Positions 49,773 to 59,431 of a stretch of DNA of 64,000 nt are shown piece after piece. The translations under genes were made by a program, and so were the position numbers. Positions within the stretch are counted from its first letter, which is position 1, and each line of letters starts with the position of its first letter. Where the stretch lies: NCBI RefSeq assembly GCF_003259745.1, contig NZ_QLMC01000001.1:1426001-1490000 (forward strand). The letters are read 5' to 3'. The DNA is from Larkinella arboricola (GTDB lineage: Bacteria > Bacteroidota > Bacteroidia > Cytophagales > Spirosomataceae). The notes below the pieces were generated by a model. It had not been told where the DNA came from. It made no database searches and saw only the letters and a list, made by a program, of their open reading frames with translations.

Positions 49773-51947
49773 TTACGGGTTCTCTGCATTCAGATCGGGC
49801 ATCAATTCCCGGAGGATTTTCTGAGCCGCTACGGAAATAACCGTCCCGGGTCCGAAAACGCCTTTGACGCCCGCATCGTACAGAAACTGGTAATCCTGCG
49901 CCGGAATTACGCCCCCGGCAATGACCACAATATCGTCGCGACCAATTTTTTTCAGTTCATCAATCAGTTGGGGTACCAGCGTTTTATGCCCGGCGGCCAG
50001 GCTCGACACCCCGACAATATGCACATCGTTTTCTGCGGCTTGCCGGGCCACTTCCGCGGGCGTCTGAAACAACGGCCCCATGTCTACATCAAAGCCCAGA
50101 TCGGCAAAGCTCGTGGCAATGACCTTGGCCCCCCGGTCGTGGCCATCCTGACCCATTTTGGCGACCAGAATGCGGGGGCGACGACCATCGCGTTCGGCAA
50201 AGCGGTCGGTTAACTGGCGGGCCAGCCGGAAATTTTCATCGTCGGATACTTCCGCGGAATAAATGCCTGATACGGCCCTAATCGTAGCTTTGTGTCGGTT
50301 AAATGCCTTTTCCATAGCGTATGAAATTTCGCCCAAGGTGGCCCGGTGCCGGGCGGCTTCGATGGCAAGGACCAGCAGGTTGGTGGCAAAGCCGGATTCG
50401 GGTAGCCCGGCGGTACGGTCTAAACCGGCGGCTTCCGTAATCGTAGCCAGTGCGGCTTCAACCTGTTCCTGATTCCGGTTCGCCTTTACTTCGTTGATCC
50501 GCCTGATCTGCGCTTCCCGGACGGCCTGATTATCTACTTCCAGCAATTCGAGTGCGGTGGCTGCTTCAGAACGGTATTTGTTCACACCCACAATCACGTC
50601 TTTCCCGGCATCAATCCGGGCCTGTTTGCGGGCGGCTGCTTCTTCGATGCGGAGCTTGGGCAAACCGGTTTCGATGGCTTTGGTCATGCCGCCGAGTGTT
50701 TCTACCTCCTGAATCAACGACCAGGCTTTCTGAATCAACTGATCGGTCAGGGATTCAACGTAATACGAACCGCCCCACGGATCCACCACGGCGGTAATAT
50801 CGGTTTCGTGTTGCAGATAAAGCTGCGTATTGCGGGCAATCCGGGCCGAAAAGTCGGTGGGCAGCGCAATGGCTTCGTCCAGGGAGTTGGTGTGCAGCGA
50901 TTGGGTATGTCCCAGGACGGCCGCCAGGGCTTCCACGCAGGTCCGGGCCACGTTGTTAAACGGGTCCTGTTCGGTCAGGCTGTACCCGCTGGTCTGGCAG
51001 TGCGTCCGCAGCGCCAGTGATTTTGGGTTCTTCGGATGAAACGGCTTGACCAGCGCGGCCCACAAAACCCGGGCAGCCCGCATCTTGGCAATTTCCATGA
51101 AGTGATTCATGCCGATGCCCCAGAAAAAAGACAAACGGGGTGCAAAGTCGTCAATGTTCATTCCGGCTTTCAACCCCGTTCGGATGTATTCCAGGCCGTC
51201 GGCCAGTGTGTAGGCCAATTCCAGTTGCGCCGGAGCGCCTGCTTCGTGCATGTGGTAACCGCTGATGCTGATGGAATTGAACTTCGGCATGTGGCGGCTC
51301 GTGTAGGCAAAAATATCACCGATGATCCGCATCGACGGTTCGGGCGGGTAGATGTAGGTGTTTCGCACCATAAACTCCTTCAGAATATCGTTCTGGATGG
51401 TGCCCGACAACTGTTCGGGCCGCACGCCCTGCTCCTCGGCGGCCACGATGTAAAACGCCATAATCGGAATCACGGCCCCGTTCATGGTCATCGACACCGA
51501 CATCTGATCGAGCGGAATCTGGTCGAACAGAATCTTCATATCCTCGACGGTATCGATGGCAACCCCGGCTTTTCCCACATCACCAACCACCCGCGGATGA
51601 TCGGAATCGTAGCCCCGGTGTGTTGCCAGGTCGAACGCTACGGAAAGTCCTTTCTGTCCGGCTGCCAGATTCCGGCGGTAAAAAGCATTCGATTCTTCGG
51701 CGGTCGAAAAACCGGCGTACTGGCGAATGGTCCACGGCTGCGTCACATACATACTGCTGTACGGCCCGCGCAAAAACGGCGGAATCCCGGCTACGGAGCC
51801 CAGATGCTGGGCATTGGCGAGGTCCTGGGGACCATACTGTGGTTTGATTCGGATGCCTTCGGCGGTAACAACCGAGCGGGCCGAGGAGGCCACAGAAGGT
51901 GGATCGGCGGGTGGTTGACTGGGTGTGGTTTTAAAATCAGGGCGCAT
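49773..51947 (-). CDS. mutB: Methylmalonyl-CoA mutase large subunit
   Basis: 724 residues from ATG 51947. Adenosylcobalamin-dependent conversion of methylmalonyl-CoA and succinyl-CoA. The N-terminal TIM-barrel shows the family stretch [52 protein letters not shown]; the C-terminal B12 domain has [14 protein letters not shown] with the cobalt-ligating histidine (DxHxxG) and the GGVIPAQDY end. It starts 19 bases after the small-subunit gene. Confidence 0.97.
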   Translation of the reverse strand: MRPDFKTTPSQPPADPPSVASSARSVVTAEGIRIKPQYGPQDLANAQHLGSVAGIPPFLRGPYSSMYVTQPWTIRQYAGFSTAEESNAFYRRNLAAGQKGLSVAFDLATHRGYDSDHPRVVGDVGKAGVAIDTVEDMKILFDQIPLDQMSVSMTMNGAVIPIMAFYIVAAEEQGVRPEQLSGTIQNDILKEFMVRNTYIYPPEPSMRIIGDIFAYTSRHMPKFNSISISGYHMHEAGAPAQLELAYTLADGLEYIRTGLKAGMNIDDFAPRLSFFWGIGMNHFMEIAKMRAARVLWAALVKPFHPKNPKSLALRTHCQTSGYSLTEQDPFNNVARTCVEALAAVLGHTQSLHTNSLDEAIALPTDFSARIARNTQLYLQHETDITAVVDPWGGSYYVESLTDQLIQKAWSLIQEVETLGGMTKAIETGLPKLRIEEAAARKQARIDAGKDVIVGVNKYRSEAATALELLEVDNQAVREAQIRRINEVKANRNQEQVEAALATITEAAGLDRTAGLPESGFATNLLVLAIEAARHRATLGEISYAMEKAFNRHKATIRAVSGIYSAEVSDDENFRLARQLTDRFAERDGRRPRILVAKMGQDGHDRGAKVIATSFADLGFDVDMGPLFQTPAEVARQAAENDVHIVGVSSLAAGHKTLVPQLIDELKKIGRDDIVVIAGGVIPAQDYQFLYDAGVKGVFGPGTVISVAAQKILRELMPDLNAENP

Positions 51948-51966
51948 AACGGTGTTCGGGTAAAGT

Positions 51967-53343
51967 TTATTCAAAGGGGGCCGCCAACCGGCGTTCGGGT
52001 AAAACCTGGACGGTGCTGGTTGAAGAGTCGTCGGGCTGACGGATGGGAGTGGCAGCCGATTCTTCATCCATCCGGAACTTCGTCACTCCCACCAGAACCC
52101 GCCCGTTTCTGACGGCTTCCACGTTGGCCTGGTACGCTGTTTCGATCTCGTTCTGAATAAAGCCCTGCTCAAACGCCTTTTGCAAACCGCCCCGGTTTTC
52201 TACCGCCAGAAACAACGCCCAGGCCGATTCGGCCAACTGATGCGTCAGGGTTTCGAGGTAATACGAACCGGCCGCCGGATCGAGCGTTTTGTCCAGATGC
52301 GCTTCTTCTTTGAGCAGAATCGAAATGTTACGGGCGATGCGGCTCGAAAACGCATTGGGTTCACCAAAAACCGTATCATACGGATGAACGGTTAGCGCAT
52401 CGCAGCCACCGATTACGGCCGCCATCGCTTCTGTCGTACCCCGGAGCAGGTTCGTATAGGGCGTAGCCGTAGCGTCGTGAAAGGTGGAAGTTTGGCCGTG
52501 TAGAAATAAGGAATGAACGATAGACGATGATTGGTAACCACTTATAAGGCGTTGCCAGAGAACACGCAGGGCGCGGAGTTTGGCGATTTCGGTGAAATAA
52601 CTCGTACCGACCGAAACCGAGAGCATGGTTTTGGAGAGCAGTGACTCAACGGACAAACCGGCGTCGGTCAGCGAATCGTAGAGATCGACGGCCGTGTTCA
52701 GCAGAAAAGCCAGTTCCTGCGTGGCGTTGGCTCCGGCGTTATGGAAAACGTGGCTGCTCACGGTAATGGTCCGGAACTGGGGCGAATCCAGCGTCCGGCG
52801 GGTAGCTTCCGCCAGTTGCGCAAGGCTTTCACCGGGGGGCGCGCCAGACCGAAGATAAGGAGAGAAAGGTTCCGCAATAATACCGCCTTTTAGTTGGTAG
52901 GGCAGCAGTTCTAGCAGGGGCGCCACCAGCGTCTCTGCCGGGCCGTCGGTTTGAAACCAGACGGGTGTTTCGCTCAGTTTCAGACCGTTCAGCAGCCGTT
53001 TCCAATCCAGTTCGGCCATGTTGAAGCTGGTCAGATCCAGCAGCAGACCGTCGGCTCCTTTGGCCAGCGCATCGCGCAGAACGGTATTGGTATCACTCAC
53101 GGAATGAAACTGTATTCGGGGCACGTTCAGCCAGCCCGGCGACTGGTTCGCTATGATTGGGTCCGTTGCAAGGGGCAGCCGGTCGCGGTCTTCAGCGGTA
53201 TAGAAAGGCTCTCGTTCAAAACCTTCCGGACTCATCCGTTTCAGGGATTCAAAGGGTTTTCCTTTCAGGTCAGCAACCACCTGCTGCGTCCACTGCGCTT
53301 TTGAAACCGGCGGAAACAACGCTTCTAGATTAAGATCGGGCAT
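51967..53343 (-). CDS. mutA: Methylmalonyl-CoA mutase small subunit (short form)
   Basis: 458 residues. It matches the barrel half of MutA (start [52 protein letters not shown] and the closing VGVTKFRM) but ends before the degenerate B12-binding domain usually found at about 490-620 in longer MutA proteins. The region reading [16 protein letters not shown] is a variable, low-complexity insert. The partner mutB supplies the functional cobalamin domain. A -7 box lies upstream. Confidence 0.93.
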   Translation of the reverse strand: MPDLNLEALFPPVSKAQWTQQVVADLKGKPFESLKRMSPEGFEREPFYTAEDRDRLPLATDPIIANQSPGWLNVPRIQFHSVSDTNTVLRDALAKGADGLLLDLTSFNMAELDWKRLLNGLKLSETPVWFQTDGPAETLVAPLLELLPYQLKGGIIAEPFSPYLRSGAPPGESLAQLAEATRRTLDSPQFRTITVSSHVFHNAGANATQELAFLLNTAVDLYDSLTDAGLSVESLLSKTMLSVSVGTSYFTEIAKLRALRVLWQRLISGYQSSSIVHSLFLHGQTSTFHDATATPYTNLLRGTTEAMAAVIGGCDALTVHPYDTVFGEPNAFSSRIARNISILLKEEAHLDKTLDPAAGSYYLETLTHQLAESAWALFLAVENRGGLQKAFEQGFIQNEIETAYQANVEAVRNGRVLVGVTKFRMDEESAATPIRQPDDSSTSTVQVLPERRLAAPFE

Positions 53344-53501
53344 GGTTCTTGATACTTAAATGGCTGGATGGTTACAAAGGGTAGTCTTAAGGATTGAAAG
53401 CGTTGTCATCCGGTTAATTTACTAGCTATATACTTGTCCTTAACCAAAAAAACGCTGACTCGTCTTATCCCGGTCCCCCTTATATCATCCAGTCTTTTTT
53501 C

Positions 53502-53509
53502 CAAAGTTA
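53502..53509 (-). promoter_or_regulatory. Predicted -7 box of mutAB promoter
   Basis: Reads TAACTTTG on the minus strand, a full TAnnTTTG match, about 160 bases before mutA. The base triplet at the -33 position is GTG rather than TTG, so support is moderate. Confidence 0.45.
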
Positions 53510-53646
53510 GGTCTTTTTAGAGGAACGTCACAGGAGCGGAGGGAGCCGTTGCGGATGGGGTTGCATTATTCCCATAATCTATTTTTATGGCTTGACCAAC
53601 AAAAATTTTGCCTGTATTTTTATCCTACCAGAGTTGACAATCGGTC

Positions 53647-53676
53647 TTGTCCGCTCTGATTTTTTTCCTACTTTTG
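53647..53676 (+). promoter_or_regulatory. Promoter of dnaA
   Basis: TTG at 53647-53649, exactly 19 bases, then TACTTTTG at 53669-53676: both boxes of the Bacteroidota promoter at ideal spacing. Transcription should begin near 53683, giving a leader of about 40 bases. Confidence 0.8.
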
Positions 53677-53724
53677 TCTCCCTTTTTTAACCCACCGGGC
53701 TAACTATCCTCGGGTAATTGGCTT

Positions 53725-55176
53725 TTGAATAGGCAAAATGTAACAGTGAGCATACCCGTACCCGGCATACAACGCGAAGCAGTGACGGTCTGGAACCGTT
53801 GCCTGCAGGTAATCCAGGAGAACGTTTCAGACCAGAGTTTTCGGACCTGGTTTGAGCCAATCGTTCCCCTGCGCCTGAATGGCAGCGAACTAACCATCCA
53901 GGTTCCGAGCCAGTTCTTCTACGAATGGCTGGAGGAAAACTATGTTCATTTGCTCCGGAAAGCACTTGACTTTGCCATTGGGCGCCACGGCCAGTTACAA
54001 TACTCCATTATTGTCGATAAAGGCGACGAAAGCAGTAAACCGCTGACGGTGAATGTGCCAACGACAAAATCGCCCCAAACCGCCAAACCCGACAATGTAG
54101 ATGCCGATATTCTGAAGAGTCCGTTCGAAATGAAGGATCTGGACTCGCTGCAACTGGATTCGTACCTGAACCCGGCCTACACGTTTGATAATTTTATAGA
54201 GGGCGATTGCAACCGGCTGGGCCGTTCGGCGGGCTTTGCCATTGCGCAGAATCCGGGCACGACGGCTTTCAATCCGCTGATGATTTACGGGGGCGTTGGT
54301 TTGGGAAAGACCCACCTGGTGCAGGCCGTCGGCAATTATATCAAGAATAACAACCAGGATAAGTTTGTCCTGTACGTTTCCTCCGAGAAGTTTACGACCC
54401 AGTTTATCAACGCCATCCGGACCGATTCACTGCGCGACTTCATGAGTTTTTACATGCAGGTTGATGTGTTGATCATCGACGATGTGCAGTTCTGGGCGGG
54501 AAAAGAAAAAACGCAGGAGACGTTCTTCCACATTTTCAACCACCTGCACGGCGCCAAGAAGCAGATTATCATGACTTCCGACCGGGCTCCCCGCGATTTG
54601 CAGGGCATGCAGGACCGGCTTCAGTCGCGGTTCAAGCAGGGATTGACGGCGGACCTGCAACAGCCGGACCTGGAAACGCGGACGGCAATCATCCAGAAAA
54701 AACTACAGGCCGAAGGGATTTTTATTGAGCATAATGTGATTGAATACCTGGCGCATAGCATCAATACGAACGTTCGGGAGCTGGAAGGCGTCATTGTGTC
54801 GCTGATGGCCCAGGCGTCGCTCAACCGCCGGGAAATTGACCTCGATCTGGCCCGAAATACCCTCCGCAACATCGTTATCGATTCGGATAAAGAAGTAACC
54901 ATCGATACCGTTCAGGACGTAGTCGCTGCGCATTTCAACATCACCGTGGCCGACCTGAAAAGCAAAAGCCGGAAAAAAGAAGCCGTTTTTCCGCGTCAGA
55001 TTGCCATGTTTCTGGCAAAAGAACAGACGGAATTGTCACTGAAATCAATTGGTTACCACTTCGGTGGCCGCGATCATAGCACGGTTATTCACGCCATCCA
55101 GACCATCAGCGATCTGGTCAGCAACAACCCCCAAATCCGGGAAACCGTCGAAAAACTGAAAGGCTCGCTAAAATAA
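53725..55176 (+). CDS. dnaA: Chromosomal replication initiator DnaA
   Basis: 483 residues if begun at TTG 53725; GTG 53746 and GTG 53782 are other possible starts, and an ATG at 53738 is out of frame and stops at once. Domain I (VWNRCLQVIQENVSDQSFRTWFEPI), a linker, AAA+ domain III with Walker A GGVGLGKTHL (about 189-198) and Walker B VLIIDDVQF, and the C-terminal DNA-binding helices with GGRDHSTVIHAI. Not followed by dnaN; two GNAT-like genes follow instead. A full promoter lies upstream. Confidence 0.97.
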   Translation: MNRQNVTVSIPVPGIQREAVTVWNRCLQVIQENVSDQSFRTWFEPIVPLRLNGSELTIQVPSQFFYEWLEENYVHLLRKALDFAIGRHGQLQYSIIVDKGDESSKPLTVNVPTTKSPQTAKPDNVDADILKSPFEMKDLDSLQLDSYLNPAYTFDNFIEGDCNRLGRSAGFAIAQNPGTTAFNPLMIYGGVGLGKTHLVQAVGNYIKNNNQDKFVLYVSSEKFTTQFINAIRTDSLRDFMSFYMQVDVLIIDDVQFWAGKEKTQETFFHIFNHLHGAKKQIIMTSDRAPRDLQGMQDRLQSRFKQGLTADLQQPDLETRTAIIQKKLQAEGIFIEHNVIEYLAHSINTNVRELEGVIVSLMAQASLNRREIDLDLARNTLRNIVIDSDKEVTIDTVQDVVAAHFNITVADLKSKSRKKEAVFPRQIAMFLAKEQTELSLKSIGYHFGGRDHSTVIHAIQTISDLVSNNPQIRETVEKLKGSLK

Positions 55177-55256
55177 AGTTTGTCGGTATCGTTTCCGGTA
55201 AGTGACTTAATGGGTTCCGGTCACTCTGAACAAGAAACGATAAACCGATCCGCTCG

Positions 55257-56216
55257 TTGGTCCGCTACCTGTCCCGCAATCAGATTGACGTTACTGCCTA
55301 CGACCGTTGCATTGCGTATTCCCCGCAACGGCTGATCTATGCGTTTTCGTGGTATCTGGATGTGGTAACGCCGGGCTGGGAACTCCTCGTGGAAGGTGAT
55401 TATGAACGGGTGATGCCGTTGCCCGTTCGTTGGCGGTACGGTGTGAAAGCCGTCATTCAGCCTCTCTTTTGTCACCAGTTAGGCGTATTTGCCCTTCATG
55501 AAACGCCCGACGCAACGGTATTGACCCGCTTTCTGCACACGCTGTATCAACACGTTCGCTACATTCCTTCCTACCAGTTTCAGGCCGCCAACATGCCCGG
55601 CCTGACGGCCGAAGCGGGGCAACTGATTCCGATGACCAACCACGTGCTGAATCTGCAAAAACCGTATACCGAACTGGCTGCCGGGTATTCGAAAGGGCAG
55701 AAATGGAACCTCAGACACGGTTTGCGGCAGAACTGGGAATTTACGGAAACCGACGACATAGCTCCGCTGATCGGGTTGTTCCGAACGTACAATACCGGTG
55801 GCATTGGTCGGGTGGCATCCGACGCTTACGCGAAACTTCAGCGGTTGGTGGCGGTATTGCAGGAGCGGCAGCAGGTTCGCATTCGGGTGGCGCAGCGAAA
55901 CGGCCGGGTAGAAGCGGGTAACCTGCTGGTGACGGATGTAAACCGCGTGATTCACCTGTTTTGTTCGGCCAGTCCGGAAGGTCGAAAAGGCAGTGCCCGA
56001 ACCGTGATTCTGGATCAGTTTATCCGGGAGTACGCCGGACAATCCATCTGGTTTGATTTCGAAAGTCCGGAAGTAGACAGTCTGGCGGCTTTTAACCGGG
56101 GGTTTGGGGCCGGGCCGGAGCCGTATGTCCGGCTGGTGAGCAATCGGTTACCGGGGCCGATGCGGTTTTTGCACCAGATCAAAAAGCGGCTGCACCAAAC
56201 CCTTCTGCTTCGATGA
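55257..56216 (+). CDS. FemAB/GNAT-like acyltransferase (first of two paralogues)
   Basis: 319 residues from TTG 55257 (a stop lies just upstream in frame, so no earlier start exists). Layout of the GNAT_6/FemAB-like family: N-terminal RCIAYSPQRLIYAFSWYLDVV, a middle GYSKGQKWNLRHGLRQ helix, and the second half VRIRVAQRNGRVEAGNLLVTDVNRVIHLFCSASPEGR ... WFDFESPEVDSLAAFNRGFGA. Such enzymes move acyl or aminoacyl groups to envelope glycans. The next gene is a paralogue overlapping by 4 bases. Confidence 0.82.
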   Translation: MVRYLSRNQIDVTAYDRCIAYSPQRLIYAFSWYLDVVTPGWELLVEGDYERVMPLPVRWRYGVKAVIQPLFCHQLGVFALHETPDATVLTRFLHTLYQHVRYIPSYQFQAANMPGLTAEAGQLIPMTNHVLNLQKPYTELAAGYSKGQKWNLRHGLRQNWEFTETDDIAPLIGLFRTYNTGGIGRVASDAYAKLQRLVAVLQERQQVRIRVAQRNGRVEAGNLLVTDVNRVIHLFCSASPEGRKGSARTVILDQFIREYAGQSIWFDFESPEVDSLAAFNRGFGAGPEPYVRLVSNRLPGPMRFLHQIKKRLHQTLLLR

Positions 56217-57274
56217 CAATTCGTTACCTCGACCGCCCTGCCCTTGATCCGGATCGCTGGGATGATTGCGTAAATGCGTCGACGCAGCGGTTGGTTTACG
56301 CGGCTTCGTGGTATTTGGACGCCCTCACGACCGGCGACAAGGCCCCGCACTGGGGCGGTATCGTGGCCGAAAATCAGGGGCGGTATGTGGCCGTAATGCC
56401 GGTTGTTTACAAAACGAAGTACGGTATTCGGTATGTTTTCCAGCCTGATTATTGCCAGCAACTGGGCGTTTTCAGCCGGGACGGTGTTGATCTGAAAACG
56501 GTTTTTTCCTATTTCTGGCAGCGGTTGAACCGGCGCTTCAAGTGGGTGGTTTCGTATCGGTTCAACGAGAAAAATGAGCACGAACTTTGCTTTCCGGATG
56601 GGTTACAGGTCATTAAACGGAGCAATCACGTATTGCCGTTAAACAAACCCTACGCTGAAATTTATCAGGGGTACGCAACGGACCGGAAAACGAACCTCAA
56701 CCGCGCACGGAATACGGGTTGGGTGGTGGAGGAACGTTCGGATGTGCGGCCGTTGATTCAATTGCACCGCACCCACAACGAGGAAAAAGCCGTTGGCGGT
56801 ATCGACCTGGATTTAACGATTTACGACCGCTTTGCCCATGCCGTCGATGAGCTGCACCAGCGCGGTTTGGTCCGGATCTGGATGGCCCGAAAAGAAGGAG
56901 CCGAATCACCGGAAGCCGGTGGGGTGTTTGTGGTGGATCATAACCGCATCATTTACCTTTTTAACGGCGCGTCGGTTAGCGGGCGGAAGCAGCAGGCCCG
57001 GTTGTGGATGATCAACCGGCTGGTGGAGGAATGGGCCGGGAAACCGCTGGAATTTGATTTTGAAAGCCCCGCCGTGGGGGCCGAATCGGTCAAGGCCTAC
57101 TACCAGAGTTTCGGGGCCGAAAGCCGGTTTTACACCGAGATTTCGTACAACCGTTTGCCCCGGCTGCTGACGTACGCCCGGACGCTGATGCGCGATTTGG
57201 GAGCCAATTGGGTAAAAAAAACGGGCCGAAGCCCGTTATCATTAGCGTTTAAAAAACTTCAGTTCGTTTCGTAA
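56213..57274 (+). CDS. FemAB/GNAT-like acyltransferase (second paralogue)
   Basis: 353 residues, ATG overlapping the stop of the first copy (ATGA), so translationally coupled. Same layout: CVNASTQRLVYAASWYLDAL, GYATDRKTNLNRARNTGW, LVRIWMARKEGAESPEAGGVFVVDHNRIIYLFNGASVSGR and LEFDFESPAVGAESVKAYYQSFGAES. It has a basic extension at the C-terminus. The last 33 bases overlap the end of the minus-strand DUF3108 gene and pass through that gene's terminator hairpin, so the final residues are probably a recent addition. Confidence 0.82.
   Translation: MTIRYLDRPALDPDRWDDCVNASTQRLVYAASWYLDALTTGDKAPHWGGIVAENQGRYVAVMPVVYKTKYGIRYVFQPDYCQQLGVFSRDGVDLKTVFSYFWQRLNRRFKWVVSYRFNEKNEHELCFPDGLQVIKRSNHVLPLNKPYAEIYQGYATDRKTNLNRARNTGWVVEERSDVRPLIQLHRTHNEEKAVGGIDLDLTIYDRFAHAVDELHQRGLVRIWMARKEGAESPEAGGVFVVDHNRIIYLFNGASVSGRKQQARLWMINRLVEEWAGKPLEFDFESPAVGAESVKAYYQSFGAESRFYTEISYNRLPRLLTYARTLMRDLGANWVKKTGRSPLSLAFKKLQFVS
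57214..57236 (-). terminator. Terminator of the DUF3108 gene inside the convergent coding end
   Basis: On the minus strand: stem ACGGGC / GCCCGT (57231-57236 and 57221-57226) with a TTCG loop followed by a run of seven T (57220-57214). It lies 6 bases past the DUF3108 stop and within codons of the plus-strand FemAB-like gene. Confidence 0.85.
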
Positions 57275-58045
57275 ACCGGCGTGATTTTTCAGGTCCATTT
57301 CCATGGAGCCAACCCACAATTCGACTTCTACCTTCACCGGAATTTTGTTTGCGTCATCGGACACCCAGATTTTAATGGCATCTTCCCCTTTAAACAATTT
57401 GTTTTCCGGCAACAGCGGATTGAGTTTAAGCACGTTGATGTGGCCAAACTTGGTTTTGATGACCTCCCGGCCTCGATACCGCACCTTCATGTTGTACACC
57501 TGATCGTCAAAAAACGCGGGTACTTCAATCACCTGGCCGGTATTAACCCGATTGAAATCAATGGTCCGGAGGTAATAATAGCCGCTGATGACGTCGTGGA
57601 CGTTATCGGGCACTTTAAACACGTCCTTCTCGGTTTTTTCCTCCGACCGAACGGTATTGGCGAAGTGGTTGAAGGTAACGTTTTCTTCCTTGCGGTGGTT
57701 GCCTTCTTCAACGTGCAGGAAAAATTTCTGCGGCAAAATTGCCGTCGTATCAATGTAAGACCGCCATGTATTCCGAATACGGGTGATCAGGTCAAACGCA
57801 CCCACCGTGCGACCGTAGACATTGACCCGGTAGCAGGGGCGTTCGTTGACTTTATAAACCGTCGGCGCAACATCAACCGTGGCTTCGGCTGCGTTAAAAA
57901 TACCGTAATGGACCTTGTACTCCAGGTGTTCGCCGGTTCCAAAGCTGGTATTGTTGACGCGTCGGTACGCATTCTCCGGTTTCAGCGCCACCTGTGATAA
58001 GGCAGCGGTGGTTATGATGGACAGGATGACAATAACTTTTTTCAT
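57242..58045 (-). CDS. DUF3108 domain-containing protein
   Basis: 267 residues from ATG 58045 with a signal peptide (MKKVIVILSIITTAALSQ). Then the DUF3108 fold: GTGEHLEYKVHYGIFNAAEATVDV, YIDTTAILPQKFFLHVEEGNH, YYYLRTIDFNRVNTGQVIEVPAFFDD and IKIWVSDDANKIPVKVEVELWVG. Periplasmic or outer-membrane associated; family function is not established. It follows the putative aminopeptidase by 100 bases on the same strand. Confidence 0.93.
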   Translation of the reverse strand: MKKVIVILSIITTAALSQVALKPENAYRRVNNTSFGTGEHLEYKVHYGIFNAAEATVDVAPTVYKVNERPCYRVNVYGRTVGAFDLITRIRNTWRSYIDTTAILPQKFFLHVEEGNHRKEENVTFNHFANTVRSEEKTEKDVFKVPDNVHDVISGYYYLRTIDFNRVNTGQVIEVPAFFDDQVYNMKVRYRGREVIKTKFGHINVLKLNPLLPENKLFKGEDAIKIWVSDDANKIPVKVEVELWVGSMEMDLKNHAGLRNELKFFKR

Positions 58046-58145
58046 AATCGCTTGACCCATGGCCTCGCAAAGTTCAGGATTAGAGATAGCTATTTATTAC
58101 AATAAACGCATGAACCGACAAAAAAGCCCGTTCAATTGATAAAAT

Positions 58146-59189
58146 TCATAACGACGGGTACGTCTTTTTCAAATACGTCAGGTACTGCTGGAAATTGCTG
58201 TTGAATTTCTCCTCAAACTCGCGCCGGAAACTGTTTTGCTGTTGCCGGTAGGTTTTGTATCCTACGAAGTACGCGTTATTGGGTAAATTCTGTTGCGTAA
58301 ACCGCCGTTTTTTAGGATTCGGTTTTTCCGCCGACGGTCTGGTTTCCAGCGTGTCTACGGTTTCCACAATCTGGGCAATCAACTGCCACTTCCTGTCTTC
58401 TTTGACCCGTTCGGGCGTTTGAGGGTTGTAAGTTGCGTATAAACTATCCAGTTTTTGGGTACCGCGCAAAACATGTTCGTCGTACTTTTCGCCGTACTGC
58501 TTCGCATCCAGATAACCCAGGGCTTCCGGCGAGTTGGCGCCGTACTTCTGGGTCAGGAATTTCAACGCTCCGTATTCACCGACAAAATCGGCCAGGTTTT
58601 CGTTGTATTCCAGGTTATCTTTAACAAACAGTGTGCCGTGCGTCAACTCATGGATAATTAATTCCGCCAGTTGCCCTTCCGACCGTTTCAGCATTGACGA
58701 AAGAATCGGATCGCGGAAAAATCCTAAAGTTGACCAGGCCGATACCTCATTTAAACGCGTATCAAAGCCCTGTTGTTTCAACGCGTTCAGCTCCTGGTCG
58801 GCACGGTCTTTTTCGAAGAACCCTTTGTAGGCAAACATACCGATAACCGGAAACCCCCACTCTTTGGCCGCAAGCCGGTATTTCTCCGAAGCGACGACAA
58901 CCCACAGGATCGGCTGCCCGTGCTGGTCGTAAAATGTTGTGTAGTTTTTGGAGGGGTTAATCCCCAAAGAGTCAATAGAGTAACGCTTTATTTCCTGAAT
59001 AAGTTCTATTTTCCGTTTGAGCGAGTCCGGAAACGACGCATCCGCCAGCACTTCTTCGACCGGTCGGGTATTCCACAGAATCCGGAATTGTCCCTTCGCC
59101 TGCATCCAGCCGTAGCCGATCAGTTCGCGGTACCAGATGCCCAGCACCATACAGATACCCAGGAGCGCCAGGAGGATTTTTTTAATCAT
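58146..59189 (-). CDS. Putative zinc aminopeptidase (COG4324-type)
   Basis: 347 residues from ATG 59189. An N-terminal membrane helix (KKILLALLGICMVLGIWY) is followed by a soluble domain outside the inner membrane. The zinc motif is HELTH in LAELIIHELTHGTLF, with the third ligand region NENLADFVGEYGALKFL. Typical of the uncharacterised family annotated as predicted aminopeptidase. The C-terminus is helical and basic (KKRRFTQQNLPNNAYFVGYKTYRQQ). Substrate unknown. Confidence 0.88.
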   Translation of the reverse strand: MIKKILLALLGICMVLGIWYRELIGYGWMQAKGQFRILWNTRPVEEVLADASFPDSLKRKIELIQEIKRYSIDSLGINPSKNYTTFYDQHGQPILWVVVASEKYRLAAKEWGFPVIGMFAYKGFFEKDRADQELNALKQQGFDTRLNEVSAWSTLGFFRDPILSSMLKRSEGQLAELIIHELTHGTLFVKDNLEYNENLADFVGEYGALKFLTQKYGANSPEALGYLDAKQYGEKYDEHVLRGTQKLDSLYATYNPQTPERVKEDRKWQLIAQIVETVDTLETRPSAEKPNPKKRRFTQQNLPNNAYFVGYKTYRQQQNSFRREFEEKFNSNFQQYLTYLKKTYPSL

Positions 59190-59431
59190 GAACAAAAATT
59201 GAATAGAATACCCGCAAGCCATAAAACCTGAACTGGCACTATGGTGTTGCTTACTAGACAGACTGTGTTTCCAAATTACACATCAATAAGACATTTATCC
59301 GGGAAAAATCCTCTTCCAACAGATGATTTTTCCTTCTTTTTTTCTGTTTTCGTTTTCAAGCTTCATACGGGTGAACGGTTTTTAACGTCGGGGCGGGCGG
59401 TAATGATCGCAAATCCTTAAAAGTTAACAAA

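Larger units (their letters stand above)
53344..53724. other. Divergent promoter region between mutA and dnaA
   Basis: 381 bases. It holds a -7 box for mutA on the minus strand (53502-53509) and a full promoter for dnaA (53647-53676). I looked for the DnaA-box pattern TTATNCACA on both strands and saw none, so this is probably not the chromosomal origin. Otherwise AT-rich without notable repeats. Confidence 0.6.

Noticed and set aside
53344-53724. Possible replication origin beside dnaA
   Set aside because: No DnaA-box cluster (TTATNCACA) seen by eye and dnaN is not adjacent.
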